DNA from: CAYOBW01 sp964402115
Lineage (GTDB): Bacteria > Verrucomicrobiota > Kiritimatiellia > UBA8416 > CAYOBW01
Direction: 5' to 3'
DNA length: 28,628 nucleotides
Assembly (NCBI GenBank): GCA_964402115.1
Contig: CAYOBW010000066.1
Span: 1-28,628, forward strand
Of the stretch, positions 1-9,400 are shown piece after piece; the first letter of the stretch is position 1, and each line of letters opens with the position of its first letter. The notes below the pieces were generated by a model, which was not told where the DNA came from, did no database searches, and saw only the letters and a program-made list of their open reading frames with translations. Position numbers and translations under genes: made by a program.

Positions 1-41
1 TCGTATTCGCCGCCCCCCACCCCTGCCCGGAGGGGGCCGCT

Positions 42-98
42 AAAGCCGGGACTCCGAACGGGTTGCCAGCGGATTGACGACGTTCGGAGTCCCGCTTT
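42..98. repeat. Long near-perfect inverted repeat (57-nt hairpin)
   Basis: The left arm (42-60) and right arm (81-98) pair over 18 base pairs with one bulged C at 46/47. The core is CGGGACTCCGAACG against CGTTCGGAGTCCCG, and the loop is 20 nt (61-80). The stem starts with AAA and ends with TTT, so it could act as a bidirectional terminator, but the T run has only three bases. A second hairpin at 92-105 (CCGCTT, TC, AAGCGG) overlaps the right arm, so the two folds exclude each other. It lies 129 nt upstream of the lpxC-like start. It could be a terminator of a gene to the left, a leader structure, or one copy of a dispersed palindromic intergenic repeat. The sequence alone does not decide. Confidence 0.7.
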
Positions 99-210
99 CA
101 AGCGGTCTTCGGCCACGGTGCGAACTGCTGCGTTTTTCGCTTTACTGCGGTCGCTTTTGCTTTATGGTTCAACCCGTTTCTGGGCGTAAAGCCCGCGGAC
201 ACGCGCGTGG

Positions 211-218
211 AAAGGAAG
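211..218 (+). promoter_or_regulatory. Ribosome binding site of the lpxC-like gene
   Basis: AAAGGAAG ends 9 nt before the ATG at 228. An in-frame GTG at 207 lies upstream of this purine stretch and would put it inside the coding region, so the ATG at 228 is preferred as the start. No convincing -35/-10 pair was found between 99 and 205. That stretch is T-rich and carries partly repeated TCGCTTTA-like words at 137-144 and 151-164. Confidence 0.6.
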
Positions 219-227
219 ACCGCAAGC

Positions 228-1259
228 ATGCCGGACAGGCCCTATGGTTTGGTGGTGAAAGGTGACGAGGAGGCGGTGCGACAGGCCTATGCCTGCTTCG
301 AGCGTCAGCCCGTCGATCAGGAGGTCAGCGACCCGGACGACCGGCCTCCGGCCCGCGTCACCACGCTGGGTGGTTCCGTATCGGTCACCGGCCCCGGCAC
401 CTTCTTCGGCGGCGTTCAGCGCACGCTCCACTTCGAGCCCTCGACGGAACCCGGCTGGCAGTTCGAGCGGACCGATCTTCCGGACTGCTTTCCCATCGAC
501 GTGACCGTGAAGAACGTCTGGCCGGTGCCCATCGTGCGCAACGCGGTGAGTTCGATCGTGCTGCTGAGCGGCTCGCCGCACAACTACATGCGCATGGTGG
601 AGCACATCATCTCGCTGCGAGTCGGGCTCGGCCTGGACAACGTCCGCATCCGCATGGACTCGGGCGACCCGCCCCTGTTCGACCGCGGCAGTCTCGACCT
701 CGTGGAGGCCGTGCAGAAGGCCGGCCTGGTCGGGCAGTCCGCGGCGCCCACGTATGTCACCGTGCGCAAGCCGGTCACGATCGGCGGCGCCGGCGGGAGT
801 TTCCTGACGATCCTGCCCGCGCAAGGGGGGTCGCCGGATCTCACGGTGGACTGCGCCATCGACTTCAAAACGGCGATCGGCAAGCAGCGCGTGCGCTTCA
901 CGGTCGGGCCGAAGATCTTCACCTACGCCTCCCAGGCCCGCACCAACACGCCGCTGTGGAAGGTCTACTTCACGAAGACCGTCGGCAAGCTCTTCGCCGA
1001 CACGCGAAACCTCGGGTACACGCGGGAGAACGTATCCATCGCCGGCGCGCACCGGTATCTGAATCCGCCGCGCTTGCTGCACAACGGCAAGGCGCTGGAG
1101 GCGGCGTGGCACCGTTCCACGCTCGACCTGCTCGCAGCGGTGGCGCTGATCGACAAGGGCCGCCTGGCGGGCACGCTTCTCTCCTACAAGTCCGGGCACA
1201 ACCTGGACGTGGACCTCGTCCGCCAGATCTACAAGCGCGATCTGCTGGTCAGGCTTTAG
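228..1259 (+). CDS. LpxC-like UDP-3-O-acyl-N-acetylglucosamine deacetylase, divergent
   Basis: LpxC is the zinc deacetylase that performs the committed step of lipid A synthesis in the cytoplasm. The 343-residue product matches the family along its length: a GPGTFFGG segment near residue 55 where LpxC has its GVGLHTG loop, FERTDLP, MVEH with Glu125/His126 (E. coli Glu78/His79), GLGLDN, a DPPLFDRGS strand (family ImDGS), SQART with Thr239 (Thr191), and SYKSGH with His324 (His265). It is about 40 residues longer than usual at the N terminus. The odd point is the second zinc segment. The family has HKxLDxxGD; here it is HRSTLDLLAA (His295, Asp300), with one extra residue between His and Asp, and Ala304 where Asp246 is expected. 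It is therefore either a working variant or a paralogue with altered chemistry, and no gene symbol is assigned. Its stop codon overlaps that of the converging MFS gene. Confidence 0.82.
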   Translation: MPDRPYGLVVKGDEEAVRQAYACFERQPVDQEVSDPDDRPPARVTTLGGSVSVTGPGTFFGGVQRTLHFEPSTEPGWQFERTDLPDCFPIDVTVKNVWPVPIVRNAVSSIVLLSGSPHNYMRMVEHIISLRVGLGLDNVRIRMDSGDPPLFDRGSLDLVEAVQKAGLVGQSAAPTYVTVRKPVTIGGAGGSFLTILPAQGGSPDLTVDCAIDFKTAIGKQRVRFTVGPKIFTYASQARTNTPLWKVYFTKTVGKLFADTRNLGYTRENVSIAGAHRYLNPPRLLHNGKALEAAWHRSTLDLLAAVALIDKGRLAGTLLSYKSGHNLDVDLVRQIYKRDLLVRL

Positions 1260-2524
1260 GCCGCGTCCAGGCGCTGGCGGCAGGCCGGCAGGCCGTCGCG
1301 GTAGCGAATGCAGGCGATGGCTACCGCGCCCAGGAGCGCCAGGCCGGTGAGCAGGAGGAACCCCGGACCGTAGTCGCCCGTGCGGTCGCGCATGTGCGCC
1401 ACGAGGTAGGGGAACAGCGCCTCGCCCACCGCATCGCTCATGATGATCAGCCCGAGGATGCGGCTCAGCGCGGCCAAGCCGAAGCACTCCGCGGCCATCA
1501 GCGGAATCAGCATATAGTCCGCCCCCAGGCCGAAGCCGAACAGCACGGCGAAGACGTAGATGACACCCGACGTCTGCCGCGCGAGCAGCAGGAGCGGAAT
1601 CGCCAGGCCAACGATCGCGTACGTCAGCAGCATCACGCGCCTCTTCTGCCAGCGGTCGGCCAGCCAGCCCATCGTGAGGCGTCCCGCGATGCTGGAGCAG
1701 AGCGTCAGGCTCAGGACGGTGGTTTTCGTGAATTCGATCTGATCCTTGGGGCAGATATCGGCCAGGTAGAGCGCCAGGTTCTGCATCACGCCGCCGATGG
1801 CGCCGATGCTGAGGATGCTGCCGCCGGCGAGGAGCCAGAACGTGCCGGTGCCGAGCACCGCGCCCAGGCGCACCGGCCCCGCGCCCGTCCCGGCCCGCGC
1901 GGCCGGCTGCGCGTCGCCGTCGGGATACTGGCACACGTCCGCGGGCCGCCGCCGCACGAGCGACAGCAGGCCAAGCATGACGACGGCGAACAACGCAGCC
2001 AGCACGCGCAACGAACAGCGCCACCCGAACGCGCCGTTCAGGTAGTAGACCACCCACGGCACGAGCATGCCACCGACCCCGATACCCACGTACGCGATGC
2101 CCATGACGCGGCCCCGCAAGCGCACGAACCAGTGCGACAGCAGCACCTGGTTCGGCAGCGGCCCGGCGCACAGGTAGCCCAGTGCGTTGCAGAAGAAGAA
2201 CGTGTAGACGACCGGCAGCGTGGCGGCGAAGCTGAAACCGACCAGGGCGACCGCGGCAAAGAGGGCGCCGGCAGCCATGACCCCGCGCGGCCCGCGCTTG
2301 TCGATCAGCCACCCCGCCAGGAACCCCAGGATGGGGCCCACGATCAACTTGCTGAGGGTGTTGCCGAGCTGGATCTCAGCCCGCTTCCAGCCGAACTCCG
2401 CGACCCACAGGTTGTAGAAGAGCGGCAACCCGTAGAGCGCGAAACCCACGATCAGCATCATGAACACGAAGGCCACAGCCAGCATACGCCAGCCATGGAA
2501 GGGTTTGAGGGCTGCCGCCATCAT
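1256..2524 (-). CDS. MFS transporter, monocarboxylate/OFA-like
   Basis: This is an inner-membrane transporter of 422 residues with about twelve hydrophobic segments in two halves, split by a charged, Ala/Pro/Gly-rich loop (about residues 190-220). Major facilitator motif A appears twice, as expected: GWLIDKRGPR (residues 71-80) after TM2 and GWLADRWQKRR (286-296) after TM8. The N-terminal HGWRM and EFGWKRAEIQ segments and RLRGRVMGIAYVGIGVGG (135-152) resemble the oxalate/formate and monocarboxylate porter branch. The substrate cannot be read from the sequence. The ATG at 2524 is chosen because it overlaps the TGA of the upstream coiled-coil gene (ATGA, 2524-2521). A GTG at 2533 is an alternative. 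The overlap suggests coupled translation from the same mRNA. Confidence 0.88.
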   Translation of the reverse strand: MMAAALKPFHGWRMLAVAFVFMMLIVGFALYGLPLFYNLWVAEFGWKRAEIQLGNTLSKLIVGPILGFLAGWLIDKRGPRGVMAAGALFAAVALVGFSFAATLPVVYTFFFCNALGYLCAGPLPNQVLLSHWFVRLRGRVMGIAYVGIGVGGMLVPWVVYYLNGAFGWRCSLRVLAALFAVVMLGLLSLVRRRPADVCQYPDGDAQPAARAGTGAGPVRLGAVLGTGTFWLLAGGSILSIGAIGGVMQNLALYLADICPKDQIEFTKTTVLSLTLCSSIAGRLTMGWLADRWQKRRVMLLTYAIVGLAIPLLLLARQTSGVIYVFAVLFGFGLGADYMLIPLMAAECFGLAALSRILGLIIMSDAVGEALFPYLVAHMRDRTGDYGPGFLLLTGLALLGAVAIACIRYRDGLPACRQRLDAA

Positions 2525-3243
2525 TCGCCCCACAAGGCGTGCTGAAGCTCGTCCATCTGCCGCTCGCGCGTCTCCCGGCTTTGCTCCAGGGCCAGAATCT
2601 GCTTGCGATCAGCCAGTTCCTCGGCCTGCGCGCGTTTCAGCTTCTCAAAGGCCTCGCGCCGGGCCGGGCTATCGTGCTCGGCCAGGTGCTCCGTCAACTC
2701 CTCAAGCGTGGCGGCGAACTCGAGTTCGCACTCGCCCAGCATATCCCATTCCCGATCGAGCGCCTCGAGCCGGCGGGCCGTCTCCCGCGCCTTATCCAGC
2801 TGGGCAACGTCCTGCAGGCCCAGCACCTCCTCGGCTACGACGCGACGGGCTTTCAGTTGCTCGATGCGCGCGTTGAGCAGCGCGCGGCGGGCGGGCTTCT
2901 CCGGCGGCTCCTCGGCTTTCAATTCAGCCAGCCTGGCATCCCAGTCGTTGATGCGCTCCTGCATGTTCGCATGCAGCTCGGCGAGCTCCTGCTTCCGGTT
3001 GGCCAGTCGCTCGGCGGCTTCGGCCTGCTGCTCAAGCTCCTGCTTCTTCTGCTCCAGGTCCTCGATCTGACGCTCGACCGCTTCCAGTTTCTGCCGCGGA
3101 TCATCAGGCGCCGGGGCTGGGGCAGGCGCCGCAGCCGGGGCAGGCGCCGGTGCCGGGGCCGGCGGCTGCGCCGTTTGCGCCCGTACCACTCCCGCTCCAC
3201 CCGCCATCCACAGAACCAACAGCCAACCCGCTCGTGCCTTCAT
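2521..3243 (-). CDS. Exported coiled-coil protein with Pro/Ala linker
   Basis: The family was not recognised. The 240-residue product starts with a clear Sec signal (residues 1-22, hydrophobic core WLLVLWMAGGAGVV, likely cleavage at VRA|Q). There is no lipobox Cys. An alternating Pro/Ala stretch follows (27-46), of the kind that forms stiff periplasmic spacers. The rest is charged, Leu/Glu/Gln/Arg-rich helix with heptad character: about 50-112, a Pro-containing break (112-118), 119-165, then 175-236. It has no enzyme motif. It probably works as a periplasmic or envelope-associated rod or scaffold. The ATG at 3243 is preceded by GGGAGGA (3256-3250) at 6-nt spacing. A longer in-frame start at 3294 would bury the signal peptide. 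It is the first gene of an operon with the MFS transporter, but a functional link is unproven. Confidence 0.8.
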   Translation of the reverse strand: MKARAGWLLVLWMAGGAGVVRAQTAQPPAPAPAPAPAAAPAPAPAPDDPRQKLEAVERQIEDLEQKKQELEQQAEAAERLANRKQELAELHANMQERINDWDARLAELKAEEPPEKPARRALLNARIEQLKARRVVAEEVLGLQDVAQLDKARETARRLEALDREWDMLGECELEFAATLEELTEHLAEHDSPARREAFEKLKRAQAEELADRKQILALEQSRETRERQMDELQHALWGE

Positions 3244-3249
3244 GGCGCA

Positions 3250-3256
3250 TCCTCCC
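3250..3256 (-). promoter_or_regulatory. Ribosome binding site of the coiled-coil gene
   Basis: On the minus strand GGGAGGA lies 6 nt before the ATG at 3243. This fixes the start at the signal-peptide Met rather than the upstream in-frame start at 3294. The 198-bp gap to the stop of giant B (3244-3441) shows no confident promoter. Confidence 0.75.
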
Positions 3257-3441
3257 GGCGTTCTAGCGGCCACAGCCTGTCCGCGGCGTCGCACAAACGC
3301 ACGGGGGGAAGCTTAGACCACACCCGCCGCCAATCAAGGCAATTCGCGGAGAATGGGATTGGCTCCCCGAATCCTTGGCGAGCCAGGGAAACCGCGACCA
3401 AGGGTCAGCCCACGTCCCCCTATCCACGGCGGCCCGTGCAC

Positions 3442-6400
3442 TTACCGCAGGATGAGCACCATGCCGGCCGGCGCCGAGACCTTGCCATAGCCGTTGAACG
3501 CGCCGTTCGCCGACATATTCAGGTACTCCGCCTTCACCCAGTCGGCCGAACGCGCCACATGCGAAATGCGCAGCTCGTCCATTTGGCCGGCATAGTAGGC
3601 ATCCCCAGCCCAGTTGCTGCGCCCGATGTAGTTGATCGTGCGGGTCACGACAGGCGGCGGCGTGTCGGTGGCCTGGCTCGCCGCCGAGACACCATTGATA
3701 TACACGGACTTGACGGCGGTGTTCACGGCTCCCTTGGTGCAGGTGCCCACGAGGTAGGTCCACGTGTTCAGCACGAAGGGCGTCACGGCCGGCCGGTAGT
3801 CTTCGTTGCCGGCCACGGTGTCCCTGAAATCCCACGCGATCTGGTCGGTGACGCCGACCCGGGCAATCAGGATGTTGTCCACGTCCGGCCCGTTCCCGAA
3901 GTCCAGCACGCGCGCAAAGTTGCCGGCAGCGGTCGGCCGCACCCAGGACGACACGGTAATGCCGTTCGTGTAGGCCGCGAAGCCATCGCCCACGTCCACG
4001 CAGTCGTCCAACCCGTCGAGGCTCAGCGCCGGCCCCACCACGGCGGCGGGCGCCGCGGCATACGCCGGCGCGCCGAGGGCCGCCGAGAGGTTGAGGCGCG
4101 TGGCATCGCGCACGCCACCGGCGAAATGCCAGACCGCGTCGTAGCCCGCCGACCACGTCGAGCCGTCCAGCGCGTAAGGGGGCGGCGCCACGGCCCGCGG
4201 CGCCGGATACGAGGTGGCGAGGCCGTACTTCCGCGCCAGGTAGGCGCCCACGCCGTTGAGTTCGTCGGCGGTCAGGAGCCGGTCGTAGATGATCACTTCC
4301 GCGACGTCGCCCGCGAACGGACGCCGCGCGTAGTACAACCCCATCCGGTTGACGTTCATGACCGCACCGGACCGGCAGGCCTCGCCGATATGCCACACGT
4401 TCTCGGCGGCGCTGGCCGTCGCCACGCCGTTGACGCGGAACGTGCTGCCGGCGGGATTTGAGAAGTCATTCGCATCGCCCGGATGATTCCAACCGACGTC
4501 GCCGTTGCGCCGAATGCCGTCGTCGGCGTTGTAGAAACCGAGCAGCCCGTCCTGGTTACCGCCGAGCGTGGGCTCCACCAGGCAGACGAAGAACACGGTC
4601 TGGGCGCCGACAGCAGGGTAATCGAGGAAGTCATCCAGGCCATCGAACCGCACCGCGGCGTGCCCGGCGGGAGCCCCGGACGCAACGAAGGCCGGCGGCG
4701 TGCTGGCCGGCGCCGCCGCCAGGCGGCGACCGGACTTGTCGCGCCAGCTTCGCACCACCCCGCCCAGCTGACCGCTCTCCGCCACGCCCTCGGCCCGGCC
4801 GTCGCCGTCCAGGTCGTCGCCGTCGAGCCACAGCACACACCCCGGCACCGCGGTGGGCGGCAGCCCGGCCGTGCCCGCCAGCGACGGGTTGTTCCAGTAC
4901 GCCCAGATGGAGGTGTTGCGCCCCGCCAAAGCCGGCACGCGAACCCAGACATACGAATCGCCGTTCGTGTTCCACTGCTCGATGTCGTAGCTCAGCACCT
5001 GCATGCCCGTGGCATCGGTGAAGCGCAGATCCCAGCCGTTCTGCGAAGTGAACTGGCTGTAGCGGAAGTCCGGCATGTCCTTCTTGAAGACCACCAGGGC
5101 CGGGAAGTTCGTCAGCGTCGTAGCGCCCTCGTAACCGCTGAACGTGATCTGCATCCTGCACTTCCAGGCGTCGAGCCCCGCGCCGTCGTCGTCCTCGATA
5201 TCCCCGGCCGCCGTGGCATCGCCCAGCACCGCATTTGCGACGCCGCTGAGCGTGAGGGAGAAGAACTCACCCGGCGCTTCGCGCACTGTGTCGCCATTCA
5301 CGAGCACGGCGATCATGCCCCCCGGCTGCCCGGCCGGAATGACCAGCGTGCCGTTCGTGGCGACATAGTCCACCCCGGCCAGGGCCGAGCCGTCGGTCGT
5401 GGCGAACTGCACGGTAACATTCGAGACGCAGGCCGCCGACAGCGCCACCGTGAAGCTCAGCACCTGCATGCCGGTGTTGCCCTCCACCACGCCGGCGTCG
5501 GCCACGTCGAGGGTCGCCTGAGGGGTGTTGAACGCGGCGGCCGTGTCCGCCCAATCCGCGCCCACCGCGTTCGTGACATAGGCGCGCTGGTAGTAACGAC
5601 CGCCGGCCAAGGGCGACACCGTGGCGGCGAATGTGCCAACGGGCACCGTGCCGACCGTGTTCGTGAACTGCCACGCCGTCCGCACCGGGCCGCCGTCCGC
5701 GAGGCCCCAGTAGAGCGTCGCAGCGGCCGCGCCGCCCGTCGTGAGCTGGCCGTTCAACGTGGCGGACCGCGAGGTCACGCCGCTGGCAGCCAGGTTGACG
5801 ACCACGGGCGCGGCCACGGTCTGGAACCGCACGCGGGCGGCGGGCCAGATGTTCGTGACGGCGTTGGTCGCGAAGTAGGTGCACCAGTAGTTCACGCCGG
5901 AGGTCAGGCCCGTGATCGAGTGACTCAGCGCGCCGCTGTGGTTGGTGTAGAACCCGACGAGAGTCCGGTTCGGCCAGGCGTTGAACACCTTCCCCGCATC
6001 GTTTGTCCCGCACAGGGCGTAGACCTTGAAGACCCACCCCGTCCCCGTCAGCGAGCCGTTCAGCGTGGCGGCCGTGGGCGCGTGGTCCGACACCGTGCCG
6101 TTGGCCAGCGTCGCATCCGCAAGGATCCCCGCCCACGTCGTGTCGAGGTAGCGGAACAGCGTGCGGTTGCCGGGATCCTCCGGGAACACGAAGTGCGGCG
6201 GATACTCGGTGTCCCGCCCCTGCGAATCCATGCCGAACCCGAACGCGCCCGTCCAGCCGTCCTGCTGCACGGGGCCGTAGCCGCCGGTGCCGTTGCTGAA
6301 GCGCAGGTCGAAGTTGTACCACCCCGCGGCGCGCGTGAGGGTGCCGTGTACCGTGTCGTTCCAGGTGACGTTGTCGAAGACCTGCACGCCGTCGATGAGC

Positions 6401-9400
6401 AGCCGCGTGCGGTCGTCAATGCTCTCGACGAAAGTGCAGGGGCCGCCAGACAGGTAGATCTGGCCGGTGTACAGGAGCGTGCTGGTCTCCGGAGCGATGA
6501 CCTGGTTCCAGTGCTCGGCCGCGGTCCGGCCGCCGTACGGTCCGCGCACGATGCCCAGGTTGCCGGCATTGACCGCGCCCAGGTACATGTTGCCGTTGGT
6601 GTGGCAACCGAGCAGCCCAGGGCGGTAATACTGGCGGGCCTCGGGCGTCGTGAACGTGCCCGTCGCATCGGCCCAGTCCGCCCCCAGGGCATTCGTCGCA
6701 TAGGAGCGGAAGTAGTACTGGCCGCCGCCCCACACACTCACCGCGGTGGTCGCAGAGGCGCTGAACATGTGGCCGAGCGCGTTCGTGTTGGCCCAGGCGC
6801 GGAGGTCCGTCCCCCCGTCAGCCAGGCCCCAGAAGACAGTCACGTCGGCCTCGCCGCCACGGGTAAGGCGAGCCTCGAGAGTCGCCGAACGCGCCGCGAT
6901 CGCGGTGGGTGGACCATTCTCCACCACCGGCGCACCCAGGGCCATGAACGCCACGCTGTCACCCCACAGGTTGGTGACGGCGTTCGTGGCAAGCAGCGTG
7001 TACCAGTAGGTCGTGCCTTGGGCCAACCCCGTCAGGAGGTTGCTCACGGCCCCATCCTGGTTCACGAACGTGCCCACGTTGGTCACATGCTGCCAATTGC
7101 CGAGGGCCTGGCCGCCGTCCGCGGCGCCCCAGCAGGCGTACAGGTCGAACGTCCAGCCCGCCGCCCGCAGGTCGCCGTTCACAACCACGGCATTCGTGGT
7201 CAGCCCGCTGGCACCTGTCGTTGCCAGGGTGGGACGCGCTTCGAGCCGGGCCGGGTACTGCCACATGGGCGCCTGTGTCACGGTGTTGACTTGCGCCTCC
7301 GCCGAGTCAGGCTCGGTGACGTACCACATCAGTGTCTGCACCCCCCCGATTTCCTGGGTCATGAAGATGAAGTCGTAGCCGCCGACGCCGTTCGTCAACG
7401 CCAGCGCCCCCGTGGACGCCCAGGCGTAGGGCGCCACGCGCTCGGTCGTCTCGAAGACGTGGTTGGCGTTGCGGTCGATGTACATCAGACCGCGGTCGTC
7501 GTCGTTCCAACGGAAGAAGTGCAGCCCCGTCTTGCGCGGGAAGAGGCGCCCGCTGAAGGCCGCCACAAAGTGATCCGGCGGCGCGAACCCCGGGAATTGA
7601 TTGAAGTCCTGGATCAGCCCGGAGGCCACGACATTGCGCGCGGGATCGGCTGTCAGGTACAGGATGCAGTTCGTTTTTCCGCCGGTGAACACGCGCGTCA
7701 GCGAGTTCGTGAACGCCCCACCGTCCAGGTTCACGGGCGCCTCGGTATCGGGCGTGGCCAGGAAGACCGACCCCCGAAGCCCTGGCGCGTAGATGTACGC
7801 GCTATCCGGCGGCTGCGGGGTGGCGAACCCGGCCGACGCCGCGGCCCAGGCCTGTCCCGCTGCGTTGGTGGCGTAGCAGCGATAGTGGTAGGACGCGCCG
7901 TAGCCGGCCGCCACATTGGTGCTGAATGCGCCCTGCTGCCGCTCGCCCAGCGGCGCCACCCACTCCCAAGCCGTCTTGTCCGTACCGCCATCCGCACGGC
8001 CCCAATACACGTACACGTCGGCCGAGTTGCCGGCCGTCAGATTGCCCTGCAGGCTCGCCGCCCCCTGTGACACCAGGGCGCCCGGCAGGTTGTCCACCGC
8101 CGGCGCCGCCACAGGCATGACGTTGGTCGAAGGCGTGGCCCAGACCTGGTCCAGCGCATTGGACGCCTGGAAGGTGTACCAGTACGTGCGGCCGGGCGCC
8201 AGGCTGCCGATCGGGTGACTGACGGTCCCCACCCTGCCGGTGTACGTGCCAACGACGGCCTGGGAAGTCCACAGCCCCGGGTTAGCGCCCCGATCCGTTT
8301 CGCCCCAGAACGCGCGCACGGTGTACACGGCGTTGGGCGCGGAGAGTGCGGCGTTGAGGGTCGCCGTGTTCAAGGTCACAGCGGTCGCGGCCCGGTTCAC
8401 GAGCGTCGCGGTCGAAACCACCGCATTGCTGTAGAGTTGGCTGACCTCCGCCGCGGTCAGCGGCCGATCGTAGATGAGGACATCGTCCAGCCGGACCCGG
8501 GCGAAATCCACGAACGTGCCGGCCACGTGATCGGCGCCAAAGGCCAGCATGTCGGTCGTGTCGGCGATCAGCCCGGCGCGCAGCTCCTGCCCCACCATCA
8601 CGTTGTCCACGTAGAGCCGCCGGTACCCGCCGCCATACGTGGCCACGAGATGATGCCAGGCGCCGTTGTTGATGTTGGTCGTCACGAGCCAGTTGTCGTT
8701 ACCCGGGCCAAGCAGCGTCCAGGAGAGGCTGGCGGCGGTAGCGGCGTTCTTGCGGAGTTGCCAGCCGGCGGTCTCGCCCTGCTTGGAGACGTAGGGCTCC
8801 CAGTTGCCATCCGGCCAACCCTTCACCCAGCAGGCCACCGAGAGCGTGTCGAGGTTGAAGGCGGCCTGGCCGTCCCCCGTGTCCACCTTCACGAAGTGAT
8901 CGCCCGTGCTGAGGTTGATGCTCTGCCCGCCGGCCAGCGCCGCCGGTGTGTCGGAGGCGTAGAACCCGCCGACCAGGTCACCGTCGTAACCGTTGCCGGA
9001 CGTGTCACGGCAGGTGCCGTCGTCGAACGTCCAGCGGCCTTTCAGACCCGCAACCGGGTAGCGCCACTCTGGCTTGCTCGTGACCGTGAAGGCGCCTGCC
9101 GTGTCGGACCAGTCGGCCCCGTAAGCATTCTCCGCATAGCAGCGGTAGTAGTAGGTCTGCGGGTAGTAGACCTGGTTCACGGTGGCCGCGAAGCTCGCCG
9201 CCGTCTGTGTGCCGAGGCCCACCGCATGTTGCCACTGGCTGGTGCTGACGGCGCCGCCATCCGCCGTGCCCCAGCAGATGGTCACCGCTCCGCGGTTGTG
9301 ATCCAGGAACGCGCCCTGCAACGTGGCCGAACCGGCGGCCACCGCCGTTGCGCCGGCATTGGCGACCTGCGGCGGTCCCAGCGTCAGGAAGCTCGCCGCG

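Noticed and set aside
74..265. Small 63-codon plus-strand frame before the lpxC-like gene
   Set aside because: It starts in the loop of the inverted repeat, lacks a ribosome site and overlaps the gene start in another frame.
162..2312. 716-codon minus-strand open frame across the lpxC-like and MFS genes
   Set aside because: It is out of frame with both clear protein families and has Arg/Ala-rich low-complexity content.
3329..3363. GCCAATC / GATTGGC hairpin after giant B as a terminator
   Set aside because: The stem is only 7 bp with a 21-nt loop and no T run on the minus strand. This is too weak to call.
4483..8070. 1195-codon plus-strand open frame antisense to giant B
   Set aside because: It is Arg/His/Gly/Val-rich with no domain, lies wholly opposite a well-supported domain-rich frame, and is what high GC with few stop codons produces.
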